This document shows positions 1 through 15,684 of a stretch of DNA of 64,000 nt, in pieces (the first letter of the stretch is position 1; each line of letters opens with the position of its first letter). Position numbers and translations under genes: made by a program. The notes under the pieces were generated by a model. It was not told the DNA's origin and did no database searches. It saw only the letters and a program-made list of their open reading frames with translations. The stretch lies in the NCBI GenBank assembly GCA_034190875.2, contig CM067344.1, forward strand, positions 33,913,331-33,977,330, in the 5' to 3' direction. Origin of the DNA: Urechis unicinctus. Its lineage: Eukaryota > Annelida > Polychaeta > Xenopneusta > Urechidae.

Positions 1-1625
1 CTACTGCTTGGTTGCTCCTGTCAGCATTTACTTGTTCACTGTGGACCCTTTATATGTCAAACTTCAGCACCCCTTGTTCCATACAAATAAGATGTAAGCC
101 TTGATCTCTTTTGTGTAAATATTCAATGTTAGAGATTCAATGTATTAAACAATTGATTGACGTTCCCATTCACAGAACTCGCTGTGATGAGGAGAAATTA
201 CAGTTTGCAACTATTGTATTTTGCAAGATATAATATTTCATCAGCTTCTCGATACGTTGCCCGAATCCAATAACAAAGGAGATATATATTCTGATTTTGA
301 GTATGATTGATAAAGGCATAATCATGCTTTCGGCTATTTTATAGCGTGACGTATGTGTCTGAAATAATCACGTCTTTCAAAAATGTTGGCCGCTTCAGTA
401 ATAATATCCTTATACATTGTAAATCCGACATCAAACAGCGTTAATCCTACACTCATCGCCAATAATGCTAGCCTCTACGTATCTCTATTCTATTTCAACT
501 ACCCATCTTACAGAATTTAAAAAAACCCCAATATCGTTAGATTCTCGAGAGTGGAAACTGCAATCTTTTATCTTATATATCGTTCACGTGATCAAACACT
601 TTGGTACACTCCATATGTCAGGAATTTACCTTTTGTCATCGGAACAGACACTGGCACCTAATCAATGGATCACCAAATGCAGATATATTGCCGTTAAACA
701 TACTTCATAATTGTATCATCATAAATAGCAGTTAACTGTCCTCTGGGTTTTTGATTAATCATGCCCGTGACTTTTGTAAGAGGATGCATGTTATTGTGCT
801 ACAGGCGATGTAATGAGGTTCGAAAAGCTTGATCCACTATATAAACGGGAGAATTGATTATTGTTAATTGGCTTTAGTGAAATGCATTGCGATGTTCTTC
901 TCTTTCTATATTTTATTTGCCTGATGTCGGTGCAATTATATTATGGATGAAAGGGAGCTCATACATAGGCTAAAAGCATCTCAATTCATTTCTATCATGG
1001 CCATGTGTATGATAATTTCCGACCCCGATAAATAATGTCCCGTATTGTAGTCGTATTGTATATCAAAAACATAACGCGCCTTGTTTGTGATTCGTTGTCC
1101 TAGTGGAAGTTGCTATTCCGCGAATAACTGGATATTGTAAAGTCCTATCTATCTGCTGAATAACAAATCATGCAACAGATTTGTTACATGCAGCCAATCA
1201 ATATTAACACAGTGGTGATCCTTCAGCGATGCCGATGCAGATCCAATTTCATGGATGGATAGCAGTTCTATGAAATCGTGTGTCGTGGTTAAATGCATAC
1301 GCGGCCAAGCACTTTTTATTACAAAATAGCAGTGGAATGGTAGAACATGTTTTGCATTTGACATGTGGACTATCCAGCACACCGGATATGCATAGTTATG
1401 TGCACCCTGACACATTCTGTACACTCAAGCCATAAGTAATGAGTGGTAGTGCACTGTTGATGACATACGCAAATATTTGTAAAATGCGCAATGACAATAT
1501 ATCTGAATGCTTTTTTTTAATAACAGGGGTTCGAGTATAGACTGATCTCTATTTATCACATACAGAAAACTACATATGGCTTATACACTTCACTATTCAG
1601 TGTTTAAGCTATGCATCTAACCGCA
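1..1625. repeat. Left-edge copy of a long repeat (unit 0), near-identical to 8618-10569
   Basis: Base-by-base comparison shows this stretch is a close direct copy of 8618-10569. The shared sequence begins at the window edge with only scattered substitutions and ends where both copies read TAACCGCAC (about 1625 and 10569). This copy lacks about 620 bp found at 9715-10335. The other lacks about 240 bp found here around 530-785. No open frame is shared between the two, so it reads as non-coding DNA. The true left end lies outside the window. Confidence 0.85.
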
Positions 1626-3170
1626 CTGTGTTCGAAGCATTTTTGTGTGGTCGATCTATATATATATATAGAATGCCGTCACAAACACCGCTCACTTATA
1701 AAACCTTAGTTTACACGAAAAATTACCAGCGTCGTGTAAATTAGTAATTTACGCGCAAACTGATCATTTTATACATAAGCTAAGCATATTACACGTGAAC
1801 TAGGCACTAATAACTTAAAGTTGATCACATGCATTTCTATGCGTTTCATTTTACTCGTAAACTAGTCTTTTTACGCTTAAACAGCTAAGACGTATGACCC
1901 TATTGGCCATCCGTATGATTCAAGCATGCCGGATATAGGGGATAAGGTACAATATTTAATCAACTACGGATTGTTTAGATATGTTTATGTAAGTAATTTT
2001 AAATCAGGTATTACACCACTGATATTGATTATTAATAAATCAAAACTTTATTGTTATCAATTATTAAATTATGAAAATTAGGAAGCTGAAGAATATTTAC
2101 ATATATATAAATATATATTATATATATATATATATGCCTATTATGTGTGTTGTGTGTCATATGTTGTATGTGTAATATATGTGTGATAGCGCAGTTAGCG
2201 CAGTTACAGCAAATACCCCTGTTTCTCACATTTACCAAATTTCTCACATTTGGTGGAGTTTACCTTATTTAAAGTTAAGTGGCAAAAATGGGTTCTTTAC
2301 TAAGAATGTGATAAGTGCTATGTATTTTTTTATATACAAAACTTTCCTATGTAAGCATCTGATCACATTTGCTTATTGGCACGCGCCTATTGTAAGAAAA
2401 AGATCATATCATACCAAATGTTTATTGACTATTAACCATTCATTATTCGAATTGCTGAATACAGTCACCCGTAACAAATGACGATGTTGGTCAAACACAG
2501 CCAAATGATCAATCAAAAGTTTAATATAGATGTAATAAAGCTTAACATAGTGTCAAAAACGAGACGTTTCAGTTATCCATTGTTTGTTGTAAGAAGAAGT
2601 ATGTACGGATAATTTTAAAGTTTTCTTGATCTCCAACCGTTTACCATTCTAATTGGTAAATATAGAGTATATATCAAAAACATTCTGCTTGGACCCGGGT
2701 CTCTCCGTGTGGAAACAAAATGACAATGTTGACGGCGATATCGGTCACCCAATCTCAGCAATACCTTTTGCTAGATCTGGCCAGTATTGGCATATGCGGT
2801 CGCAATTAGCATCACAATTTTACCGTCCTATTGTGATACGCCGTTATCCTACCGTTCCAATAGAGGGGCCGGACATGAGTAAGCATTCTCTGTCAATGAT
2901 GAAGCACTAGTACATAAATGAATATAGTACAAGGGAATATTAGCTTTGGTTGCGATGTCATAAGGTAAATATTGCAGTCGTGTAGATAAAATACAAAGAA
3001 CAAGTATACATGAAGTACATATATGACGGCCAGTGACTTTATACTCTACAGATATATGTGTGTATTTTATATGCAGCATCGGATATCAGCCCTTGATTAA
3101 AAAAAACGTAGTTGATTTTCCAATACAAGTAACCTTGGGTTTTATTACAACGATGACTGTCTGACATATG
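1626..3170. other. Non-coding, AT-rich; short TA runs
   Basis: Nothing gene-like was recognised. Short (TA)n runs occur near 1658-1672 and 2100-2137. The reading frames (longest about 100 codons, 2179-2481) look like chance in AT-rich sequence. Confidence 0.5.
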
Positions 3171-3570
<400 letters not shown>

Positions 3571-5958
3571 ATATATATATCCCTTGCACTTTACACAAAA
3601 ATGCTTATGTTAGTGGAAGCGCTGGCGCAGAAATTAACGTTTGGAATATGGCTCGATCTACTATCATCATGCATCGAAATCAACAACGCATATAGTTAAA
3701 ATGTCATCATTGTAGATAATTGTCATGCTTGTCCATTTGAACGAATGTCTGGTTTTAGCCATGCTAATCTTTTTTTTTCTACCGCAATGTGTTGGCCCGA
3801 ACGGAACAAATTGGAGCTTCTATAATAGTTACGTGCTACATAACGAAGTAACGGTACGTGCTATACTGATTTAGATAGTAGAAACAAGGAATTATGTGCC
3901 TGTAATACACGTGGTATCATTTAAGCGATAGTGTTTTCCACATTTATTGTTTTCCTGGCCAATGATTAATTAAAATGCTTCCGCTGTGGAGCTGGTAGCC
4001 AGGACATATGTAGCATTCCAAGAAGCAGACATGAAAGATATGTATATAAATATGACTTTAATGTGGACAAGAGGTTAAAATCACATGCAAGATGGGGATG
4101 AAATTGAAAAGTATTATAACTAACGACTTAACGTTCTTAAATGCTGAATAAGTATCTGTGTTGACCGACTAAATTATGGAAACTCATGACATGACTTTTT
4201 ATCAAATGGCGACACGAAGAAACAGCATCAAGAGACACTAATACATTCTTGCGTCTAGTTGCCGGCTACTCGAGAACATATCTCTACTTAGATCAAACGA
4301 CACAGTCAAACTGAAACATAAATGCAGCTACTGGTAAATAGCTTAATGGCGGAAAACTCATGTGGATGTATACGAATACAGGGTTTAGGGGAAATTTAAG
4401 CTCGCGGCATAGTCCCATGTGAATGATGCAGCATGTTTGTTTTTAAACATTGGATTGATTCACTGGGTCCTGAACCAAAGGGTTTGTTGTGAGGATTAAA
4501 AACATCGTTGCGTCTGATTTAGAACAAACGACAAAGTTTTGATAATGTCATATATATTATTAGTGACAGCCGCGATAGAGAGTAGACGGGTAGTTGTTTA
4601 TCATGATATAAATGTGATTCACTATTGTAAATGTCAAAGGGCAGACAGCAGAATTTCCACTATTCCATTTAGAAATGCCAAAAATACCTCGTGGTAAGAA
4701 AGGAAGTAAACACTATACTGCATGCACTATGCCATGCATTTAACAACCCGGATCCAGGAGGGTTTTGTTCTCGTATATCATTTACATTCTTGACAGCGAG
4801 GATGTTCAACTTAGCCTGAGTCGAACGTGACTTAGGTGTATGCCAACATGATAAATGTCGTTTGTTCTCATGGCAATAATCATTTTCCAGTTATCGTGGT
4901 GGACAAGGATTTGTCGCTCGTCTATGTGGCACGATGTTCTGCTGTGCACATGCCACAATTTCTTGTAACATCATAGCGTGGCTTTGCCGATCAGGAATCT
5001 ATTATATGACAGTAGTGTCTTTTCAGCTCAGAATACCACACGGAAAGGCTTCGTATCAGTTTATTTTTATCTTACAGCAATCAACTTTATATGCATTTAC
5101 AATCCACTGACAGAAAAAGAATCAGATCTTTCACCCACTTGTACGAGTACACCTAATTGATAATCTATATGTCAATTATATAATTTATTTTCTAACTAAT
5201 CGAACACTTGAGGTGCAGTAGCTGGTATAGACCAAACAAATCATCGAGGCGTAGAACGTGCACCCACAAACGATGATGAGCCTTCTTGGTGTGTTTGAAT
5301 ATTGTGCGAAGTAATCCTCCCGCAATCATATCAGCAGTTCATTACTTCTTGAAATAAACATTGTGTGCATTATATGTGGATACGCCATGAAAACGTTGAT
5401 AGTTTGAGAGTTTGATACCCCATCGGCAGCAGATATATGTTCAGACATGAAATAGATTTTAAATATGGAAAACTGCTGCATGACGACGGTCATACCGAAG
5501 TGTGTCTATCCTGGCAGCGAGAGCCCTTCTGCACTTTCGTTCAATATGGCACTTAAATGAAAATCAAGACGTTGACAATTGTAAATCTGCGGAATGAGCG
5601 GAAGGATAAGGGCGCTGGGAGGGTAATGAATCTCTTAACGGCCCCTTTAAAGTTTCCCTTTGTTTCGATCCCTCGCTGATATGCAACTGCAGGTTTATGA
5701 TAGCAATGGAACCTTGAAAAAGTAGGGTTTAGATGGCATTTATTTTTCATCGGTCTGTGTTAATACAGCGAAGCTGTAAACTGGACGTCGTATGGGTAAT
5801 AAAAATAATTGTCTATTCTTGTCTTGCGTGATCGCACGTAGCTTTGTACTGCCAGCTGACAATACTGAAGGCGAATAAAACTTTTACAACGCGAACGTAG
5901 CTGTAGATTATCAGCGCGTTCCAAACATTGAACTAGGCCGAGTTACACAGTTTGAACA

Positions 5959-5962
<4 letters not shown>
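3571..5962. other. Non-coding, no recognisable gene
   Basis: No protein family was recognised. The longest plus-strand frame, 4978-5160 (60 codons), has an ordinary residue composition but no motif and no clear start context. I treat it as chance. Confidence 0.4.
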
Positions 5963-5995
<33 letters not shown>

Positions 5996-6239
5996 TATAT
6001 ATATATATATAGAGATATATATATATATATAGAGATAGAGATATATATATATATATATAGAGATATATAGATATATATAGAGAGATATATATATAGAATA
6101 TATATATAGATACATATATAGACAAATATCTGATATAGAGATATATATATACACATATATTTTAAATATTTATATATATATATATAGTATATATATATAT
6201 TATATATATATGTATATTTATATATATATATATGATATA

Positions 6240-6288
<49 letters not shown>

Positions 6289-6348
6289 ATATATATCTCT
6301 AGAGATCTCTCTCTATATATATATATCTCTATATACTATATATATATA

Positions 6349-6384
<36 letters not shown>

Positions 6385-6431
6385 ACATATATATATATTG
6401 ATATATTTTTATATATATATATATATAAATG

Positions 6432-6496
<65 letters not shown>

Positions 6497-6518
6497 GCAT
6501 ATATATATATAAATGTTT

Positions 6519-6571
<53 letters not shown>

Positions 6572-6605
6572 CATAAATGTATATATATATATATATGTGT
6601 GTCTG
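5963..6605. repeat. Compound (TA)n / (TAGAGA)n low-complexity tract
   Basis: About 640 bp of TA-rich simple sequence, with internal GATATATAGAGA and TCTCTAGAGATCTCTCTC patches near 6295-6320. Several pure TA stretches exceed 50 bp. Reading frames over it on both strands are artefacts. Confidence 0.95.
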
Positions 6606-8492
6606 TATCTGTAATTATATCTCAGACAACATTTGCCCAGATTATGTGTTTATGAGACAATAACAATAACAATAATTTGCGATCAGGTCTTTTTCGTGAT
6701 TGTATGATACATTAGAACTGTTTGACAGTCATGAACACGATAAAGGCTGTAACTAACTTATATTGAAGTCAGATATTGCCTGGAAATGGAACAGTAGACA
6801 ATAAGCACCACCCCCTTAACGTGTCCAGTCAGCGTAAGATCTTATTCGGACTTAATAATCATCTAATCTAAACCAACCATTGAGCTATACTGCTACTCAA
6901 ATATATGCATTTAATCAGTCAGCGCCTTCACATTGGACTTCAAAGTATTTCTGGCCTTAGAATACATAATCAGGAGTGCTGCTGCCATGAGCCGTGCATT
7001 TTTCACATTGAGGGAATAATTCTGAGGTTGCATCTTATGCATTGCCTCTTTATATGCTAAAGTGTTTGCATCGAGGTGATCAACTATTCTGCGTTACCAA
7101 ATGTATATGCGGCAAGGATAGAATAAATAAGCTTCTATAGATAGACATGGCCATAATTAGTTAGAGTCTTGTTGTAGTATTCGTATAAAACAACTGCATG
7201 CTTCATGATTCATTTTGTACTTTTTACTGAATTATTCCTTACAAGATAGATAGGTTTGGATACTCTACATAAATCTTCTGATCCCTAGAATCTGCCTTTT
7301 GTGGTTTTTACGTGTTGATTTAATATGTACTGACGTATATAAGCGAGGTGTGATCGTAGTCGATAGCCGTCAGCACCGCAGCAGGCTACAATAAGAAGCT
7401 ATAGTTATGACAACTTGCATTCAGTCGCTGGACGCTATGATGGAAATAATGTGGTCACGTTTGAAAACGTATTTTACAAACAGCACAGTTCTGTTTATTG
7501 CAAAGCCGGAGTGGGCATTCATGTGTAAAGGAAACTGTGTGTAGACTATTTATGTCATTACCAAATATTTGCAAGTAACGATTACTATGGCAACCAATAA
7601 CACCGACGTAAAGCATCGTTATTTATTGGATGGATGCAAGGGTGCAGCTTACAATACCAGAATATGCAAAATTATGCAGAACCAATTTAATATAATACCC
7701 AATCCGTTAAACACAGCTGTACATGGGATGAACTATGCATCGTAATATTCTTCTTAAGTCTTTGTCTGCATGATAAACAGCCGGGTAAACAGGAGGCACT
7801 GGCTGTCCAACTACATCGTGCCCACACATCGATAGCACCAAATCATCGATAATTAATCGACGAAGGCACACTGAAACAGCCTCTGAACTTTGTTTACAAA
7901 AATATTCGAATTAATAGCGACCTGGACCAGTATCTACACATGCGCAACTCTGCTATTTTCTGGTATAATCGCCCAAACTCTGTCCGTTTTCAGCCTCGGA
8001 TGCATTGTAGAATCTACCGTGTGCCACATTTGGGTTCAAATTCACTTCCAGTAAAAAATAAGAAACCGAGCTTGACAAAGGTCATAAAAAAAAGCTAGGG
8101 TCACCGATTGGAAATTTTTAATATCAGTACTAAACCTAGTAGGAAGTCGATAGATGACTTTTGTCCGAACCGAATTACGCTGCTTTATTATGACAAATGC
8201 ACCCTCAACACATGCATATGTCAGACAAAACATACAACTTTTATTTCTTTTTAGATACAAAACTGCACTTTACAAAGCCAAATATAAGTAGAATTTACAC
8301 TTGTAGAACTCAACAATCCATTTTATAAACGCTGTATTGGACATTTGCGTTAGATAGAAGCCTTAATTTCATTAAATGAGTCTAATTGTTTAATGCGGGT
8401 AATTTTACGACAACAATGAGCAACTTCCTCGCTATGGTGCTCTTTATATCAAATCATGCAAATATTGAATAAAGAATCAATCCCTTAACTGC
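6606..8492. repeat. Diverged repeat module preceding the 8.5-kb unit boundary
   Basis: The sequence around 6793-6890 (run containing CACCCCCTTAACGTGTCC, then a tract ending in TGAGCTATACTGCTA) matches, with divergence, 18222-18330 and 23276-23390. The 7010-7075 stretch around TTGCATC matches 18430-18500, 23470-23520 and 63545-63605. In each complete case the module precedes the TTTCCATTCGAC landmark that I use as the unit boundary. No conserved open frame was seen. Confidence 0.6.
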
Positions 8493-8617
8493 ACTCGCAA
8501 GAAGCGATTTCCATTCGACTAAGATAATTTCCTGGCCAATATCTTAGCATATTGTATTTCTCCTCAGGAGGCCATCTATTTGCCAATCGACAAAGATACT
8601 TTTATGCAATGTTTGTC

Positions 8618-10569
8618 TACTGCATGGTTGCTCCTGTCAGCATTTACTTGTTCGCTGTGGAACCTTTATATGCCAAACTTCAGCACCCCTTGTTCCATAC
8701 AAATAAGGTGTAAGCCCTGATCTTTTTAGTGTAAATACTCCATGTTAGAGATTCAATGTATTAATCAATTGACTGACGTTTGTCCATACACATAACTCGC
8801 TGTGATGCGGAGGAAATACAGTTTGCAACTATTATATTTTGCAAGATATAATATTTCATCAGCTTCTTGATACATTGTCTGAACCCCATAACAAAGGAGA
8901 TATATTTTCTGGCGTGAACATGTTTTCGGCTATTACATAGCGTGACTATGTGTCTGAAATAATCACGTCTGTCAAAAATGTTGGCCGCTTCAGTAATAAT
9001 ATCCTTATACATTGTAAATCCGACATCAAACATCGTTAATCCTACACTCATCGCCGATGATGTAAGCCTCTACGTATCTTCCTTTTTATTTCAACTACCC
9101 ATCTTACAGAGTTTTATTTTGTTAGAGGAGGCATGTTATTTGTACTACAGGAGTTGTCATGTGGTTCGAAAAGCTTGATCCACTATATAAACGGGAGTAT
9201 AGATTATTGTTAATTGGCTTTAGTGAAAAGCATTGCGATGTTCTCCACTATCTATATTTTTTTCCTGATGTGGTGCAATTATATGATGGATGAATGGGAG
9301 CTCAAACGTAAGCTTCAAGCATCTCGATTCATTTCTATCATGACCATGTGTATTACACTTTCCGACACCGATAAATAATGTTCCGTATTGTAGTCGTATT
9401 GAATATCAAAAACATAACGCGCCTTGTGAGGGATTCATTTTCCTAGTGGATGTTTCTATCCCGCGATTAACTGGATATTGTCGAGTCCTATCCATCTGCT
9501 GATTAACAATTCAAGCAACTTATTTTTTACATGCAGCCAATTAATATTAACACAGTGGTGATCCATCAGCGATGCCGATGGAGATCCAATTTCTTGTGTT
9601 GTGGTTAAAAGCATACGCGGCCAAGCACTTTTTATTACAAAACAGCAGTGGAATGGTAGAACATGTTTTGCATTTGACATGTGTACTATCCATAGTTATG
9701 TGGAGCCTGACACATTTGTGAAACCCTGCTGTATCTTACGCTATATGGTTCTTCCTGTGTGATGTCATCACAAATCGCTTTAGTTGTGTCCTTAAAAATG
9801 ATAATGAGAGCATGAATGAAGTTAAACGCGAGTTTTATTGCATAACCTAAACGCTAATCGCACACAATGGGCCAGTCAGGTGTCAGTAGGCATAAGAAAA
9901 AATGTCGCAAATGGGGTTAAGCCACCTAAGAACTGATAAAATTGTATATGTATCATAAAATGCATTTTCAGGTCAACCCTTCTTTCAAATCCTGTTGCAT
10001 AATCAACTGATGTTTTCATTGCTCATGTGGTGTCTGTGCAGAACCTATGGATAATTGCACGTCTTCAGCATTTAGGTTTAGGATAGTTTTGTCCAATTAT
10101 ATGGATTACTAATAATCCCTTGATTCTGCTAGTAGTCGTCAAATTCGCTGACACGAACGAACGCGAGAAAGTTAAGCTCACGTCATTGAAATTTCCGCTA
10201 CCGATTGGCAATCAAAAACGACCTGTTGGAGAGCAAGGTTGTAGTGGACGTTAGCGCGGCTGCATTTGATCTGAAAGTATGTCGGACGTAGGCGCGAGTT
10301 TGCCCGTTTTGCTATCTTGTAAAAGCTAACTTTTATCACTGAAGCCATAAGTAATGATTGGTATTGCAATGTTGATGACATACGCAATACGTTATATGCG
10401 CAATGACCATATATCTGAATGCTTTATTTGAAAATATGCAATATGACGATTATGTTCGAGAATAACAAGGGGCTCGAGTATAGACTGATCTCTATTCATC
10501 ACATACAGAAAACCACATATGGCTTATACACTTCACTATTCAGTGTTTAAGCTATGCATCTAACCGCAC
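8618..10569. repeat. Near-identical direct copy of 1-1625
   Basis: Close match to the left edge of the window, about 8.6-8.9 kb away in direct orientation. It retains about 620 bp (9715-10335) missing from the other copy. Diverged forms of that segment exist at about 20.7 and 27.9 kb, so the left copy probably suffered the deletion. Confidence 0.85.
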
Positions 10570-12419
10570 GTTTTATAGTGCTAGCTTATTTAAATATGTA
10601 AAGCTAATGATCTCTTTGATGCATGGCCTTTATGACATCTCTTATGGTCATTTTGATGCTGCTGGTTAATGCTATGTCTACAGTTCCTTCCTATATGTCA
10701 TTCTACAGTGCTTTGCAAACGCCAAAAGACATGTTGGCAGAAAGAGGATAATACATAATATTAAACCAGGAGCTTTCATACTTGCTCATTGAAGCAATTT
10801 CAAATGTCATATTTCGGAATTTATATAGTATATACTAATGATCTCAAACACAGTATCAAAACCTGTCATTTGACTGCACGTATGCTTTTGTAGGGCAGAA
10901 TTACTTAATATAATTTCATAAAGGAGTTCCTTAGCTAGACCGTTATTGATATTGCTGTTAACTGTGCTTCACCGCCTTTGAATTAATTCAATACCCACAG
11001 TTGTTGGGTTCGGTATCATGTTTGCTCGATGGCACGTGCCTACAAAGATGACATCAAATAATTATTGATCACAACAGCTCTTGACCATTTGATGTACACA
11101 AACCGCACAATATCATATATGAATATCAGCCAGTAACGGATACCTGGCGTTCTATTGGTTACTTCCTATTTCCTGCCGAAAAGCTGATTTTGAATCTTAA
11201 ATATGTTTGCCTAATCCAGCCTGCTAAATTGCACAATTGATGTGTCATTGCATAAATAGTTTGCTTACAAAATAGATTTTTATATAAATACTGTCGGCAA
11301 ACATTTTTTTTTCTATATCGTCTTATTACAATTAGAATATCGCAGGCACTTTGGGTTATGCATTTCCTTAGGGTTTCCTTGCAAACAAAGTGGTCGATAA
11401 TGCTGCTGAACATTACATTAAAGCTTTCATATGCAAAGCATTATCGTAATATGAGTATCCCTGCAATCTGGTGCCCAACATTATGTGGTGATTATGTTGC
11501 TAATTGCTTTCGCTAGCTCATAGTTTTATTGCACTACCAACGTTAAATATTATGAGTGATCTCATGTAATTCCATGCAGCAATAATGGGTAGCCCTTTTT
11601 TTATCTTGTCGCCTAGACAACGCCGCGTCCACATAACTTTGATGTCAGATTTGCGTCATAGGCAATCTGTTTGTATATGGTGCTATGTTATTGTGATCCT
11701 CGACGAGTGCACATTAATGGTTACATTAGGGCATAAAGCGTGAATTTCTGACACAGATATCATTAGTCAGCACAAGTGGTGTGAATATATCCATCCTTAG
11801 CTTATCTCATGTACAGTTAAGTCGTCTATTCCATTGACATAACACATCTAGAGGTAAATATAGTCATCAGCAGTAACTAAATTTGTAGTTAATATTGATT
11901 CATCTGACTGCGTTACGTAATGGATGTTCAATAAAGCAGATGGAAATATGGCAAGATTGCACAGACTGTGTAAGTATATTTGTCATGGCGGGCAGACATT
12001 ATTGAGAGTCATACCGTTCGCATGCTAACCATAGGAAAGGCAGAGCGCTTAGGCTAGCAGTCAAAACATTTTGCATCATCTTTGTTTGATCAATCAGTGT
12101 GCAGTCGCTTTGATACAAAATATATGTTTCAAGACATAAATGCCTTTCGTGAGGGAGAATAATTTGCTCACACGCATGGTACGGCGCCGTGCACCATACT
12201 CAAAACAACCTGGAAGCATATGTTTATCAAATATGTCTGATGGCAGCATTCCAAAGCCTTGCGATTGAAGTTTCATATGATAATGCTTACAGGGCATCTA
12301 TACAAAGTTTGAGAGTTTGATTAAACTGCAGATTGCACCCAGGTGTATGTAGCAGAGCACAAACGTTTTATAAAGAACTGGTCATCAAACTCGTCAACAA
12401 ACATACGGCTTTTATGCGC

Positions 12420-12735
12420 AGATCACAATGGTGATATTCATTGTATAAACACATTACTCAGCTGATTGCTTCTGGTTAAAGCCTTAATCATTTTAAATCT
12501 ATTATGTACCGCCCTCACTCGTAAACATATATGCGGCTATTCGTAAACACAATGGTGATATGCGGCTACACATTACTGGTTAAAGCCTTAATCATTTTAA
12601 ATCACAATGGTGATACAATGGTGATATTCATTGTATTGTATCTATCACATTACACATTCTTCCACTGATTGCTTCTGGTTAAAGCCTAAATCATTTTAAA
12701 TCTATTATGTACCGCCCTCACTCCTACATCTTTGT
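12420..12735. repeat. Nested local duplications
   Basis: The block around CTGGTTAAAGCC...TCATTTTAAATC occurs three times (about 12470, 12567 and 12672), twice followed by TATTATGTACCGCCCTCACTC. The block CACAATGGTGATATTCATTG recurs around 12426 and 12600-12630. This is a local rearranged duplication, not seen in the other units. Confidence 0.8.
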
Positions 12736-14138
12736 TCTCTTTGGTAGGAAAGGGATCTTCGAGCGAAGATACGTTTGTTAATCACCGCTGACGCTGGTCA
12801 TGTGATTTTTGATCATTAAAATACCGACGTTATATATTTGTTTCCTGTATTTCAGCCAATTATGAGCTACGATCGCCTTATAACCTAATTCAGACACGCT
12901 GAGTGCAAATGACTATGCCTAACATTGAATTCACAGGCAAGCTATTATAAGCAATTTAAATGTCGTATTGCAGCGTTTATAGGTATAATGATTAAAATAT
13001 ATATTTAAACATGCGTAATTGCCATAATTTATCGCATCCATCCAATCAGATACTAGGCAAACGCACAATCTACATCTTGCTCCTTTTACTTTGAGCAAAA
13101 ACTCCATACATCTCGTTTAGTTGGCATCTCTAGTCCCATGGATTAGTTCTGTCATGAAGCTATGTCACATATGATGACTTAGCTGACCCGTCATTTGTAT
13201 TTTGTGCTTACGGTTCGACACTACCTTTGTATTAATGCACATCATCCACGCGTTTAGAAATGAAGACGTTTTCTAGTCGGCACATGTCTATATGGCATTG
13301 AAGAATTTTTGATCATAATGTTTTCATCATTTAGATTAGCGCAGAGACATACGTGCCCGAATTACAATGTTTACCAAAGCAAAAGACTTTGTCAAACGCT
13401 CTACATTGATACAACGTCGTTTAAAACATGTATACATTGGCATAATTGTATCGCGTGAATGTTGTCATAAAACAGTTTTGTCACAATAATTGGCAGTATA
13501 TTGAATAAGACTTACAGTAGTCAAAGTGACGCGCCATTTTGTCGTGCCCACTGCGATGGCAATATGTTGGTCCGTCATGTCATACTAGTTAAACATACTT
13601 TCTTACAATGGTTGATTTTAGATAGCTGCGTGGTGCTGTGCAAGTACCATATGCTCATCCACCGAAGTGTGCGCCTTGTAGTTAACCCATTTTGTGCTGT
13701 TTGCCCGCCGTAAGCCTGGGTTTTTATGAAGTTATCAACATTCTTAAAGCAGAATGGGCACCAGGTGCGCCACCCGTTAAAGCAGCAAAGCTATCGAATA
13801 CACCCCGCGGGGCATAGAATTTAATCTAATGGCAGCTTTTAGCATATTGTTTAACCTGGGAGAAAATCAATTGAAATAAGTTTAGGGAAATAATTAAAGT
13901 TGCGTCCACAGTAACAAAACACATTCCGGACTACAGTATATTCTGCTATCTCAACCAATAACGCTCTAACCTCGACATGTATAAAACATCAACACTCCGA
14001 ATGTATGATTTTCTACTTGAGGCCGATTTGGTTTATCGCCATAATTACATGCTATCAGTTTACCGCCCCAGTATATTCTCATTTATAACAGCATACATCT
14101 AACTGGCGCTCGTTTTGCCAAGAATCTGATTAACTCAT

Positions 14139-14310
14139 TTGCATAGTACGAGTCGTGTCTTAATTGCAGATCGAAGCAAGGCAATGTATTTAGGGTGTTT
14201 CAGCTGTCTGAGCACGTTTCTCCGAATCGCAGCTTTCCAGGTTTATTGTATCACTTACGATATTTGCTATGCTCTTGTCGGCCGATTGGGAATTTGTAAC
14301 GTGTCCGTCT
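14139..14310. repeat. Module shared with 30870-31040
   Basis: The stretch reading GAGTCGTGTC, then GCAAGGCAATGTATTT, GGGTGTTTCAG and CACTTACGATATTTGCTA is also present about 16.7 kb downstream at 30878-31030 with moderate divergence. It is one of the clearest anchors linking unit 1 to unit 3. Confidence 0.8.
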
Positions 14311-15684
14311 TTAGTAAAAATTATTGCCGCAGGATTATAAACCTGAATTTTGCCACCAAAAATACAGAGTAAGGCAAGCAACCAAACATTATCCGACATT
14401 TTGCGACAAAAACCTTTTGCTTGGTCCCTGAAGTTAGTATGTCCTGAAATATCTCTCACAAATGTGATATTGTGCTAATGACTTAGCAAATATATGTTTT
14501 ATATGGTTACGTAATACAGCTTTCCTGTCAAACCTCGTCATTCTGTTTAATATATTTGTACCTGACTTTCCATACGTGGTTGGTGAAGGATAGAAATGCG
14601 TCTCCACAGCTACAGTTGCAATCACCTTCTTTGTACTGTGGTTATAGCCAAATAACACTTATAATTATTGTATAGTCCAGTGTTCTGTCAGTTATACATT
14701 TCGAATGCAATCAAATGTAATTTTAGAATTTCAATGCATACGGCAACGATTTGATGGCTTGACTATAACATTTTAAAAGCCGAATTTCGTGCAACTTTGA
14801 TTCATTGAATGAAATAAACGATATATGGTACTTGTAAATTAAATTCATTCAGGATATTAAAATCCGTCAAAAATTAGGTAGAGCTCATAGTTTGCTGCAA
14901 CGGGTAAAAATTAATTGACATTGCTAATCTGATACAAAAATGCCTTTTTCAGACAGATTGCGCGTGAAGCGAAAAACATGTTAATTAGTTGTTTTGCATT
15001 GTTCGCTGATTTTTGCATTACGCCTTAGGACGATATATCAGGGTTGAATCTAGGACAATCTAAACCCACGGTGCTTTGTGGATACTAACATGCATCCGGC
15101 ATTTTTGTTTGATCTACAGCTCTGGATTTACTCCAGGTAACAAACACATTGCCGCATGAAAAAATATGATTTGCACAGCCAGTGAGATTGTCCAAAACTT
15201 TCTCGCTGATGGGCTCTACCTGAGGCGGTAATATAGTACCTTGTTATTTAAGTTTGAATTGCCACAGGAAAATAAATCGTTGTTGCATATAGCACTATCT
15301 AGCCTAGGTTGTGTTATGCTTTGTATATCCTCCCATATTGAGTCAGCAAATGCGACAGCCAAAACGATGATCCGTTGGCCACAAGACCCAAATAGCAAGA
15401 ATAACAAAGGAAAACCAATTGAGCAGGCGAATTTGAAATTTGAAAATCAATGCACCTGTCTAACATGGATTAAAAGGAGATTGACCCTACATACATTTAT
15501 ATATGTTGCATATATCCATATGACTACTTGACTCAAGCCGTCTAGCTTGTAGCTAGAGATACACATAATAGAGTTTTTGTCACCATGTGATCTTTCAAAG
15601 GTTTTTTGTATTGACTTACCTAAGCAGAACGCATTTCATCGTATCTGTCTGTTGTACATATGTTAACCGCACGATAACAAACAT

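Noticed and set aside
5911..6655. Several Tyr/Ile-rich ORFs on both strands
   Set aside because: Direct translations of (TA)n; the same applies to frames at 3168-3362, 29389-29715 and 61175-61896.
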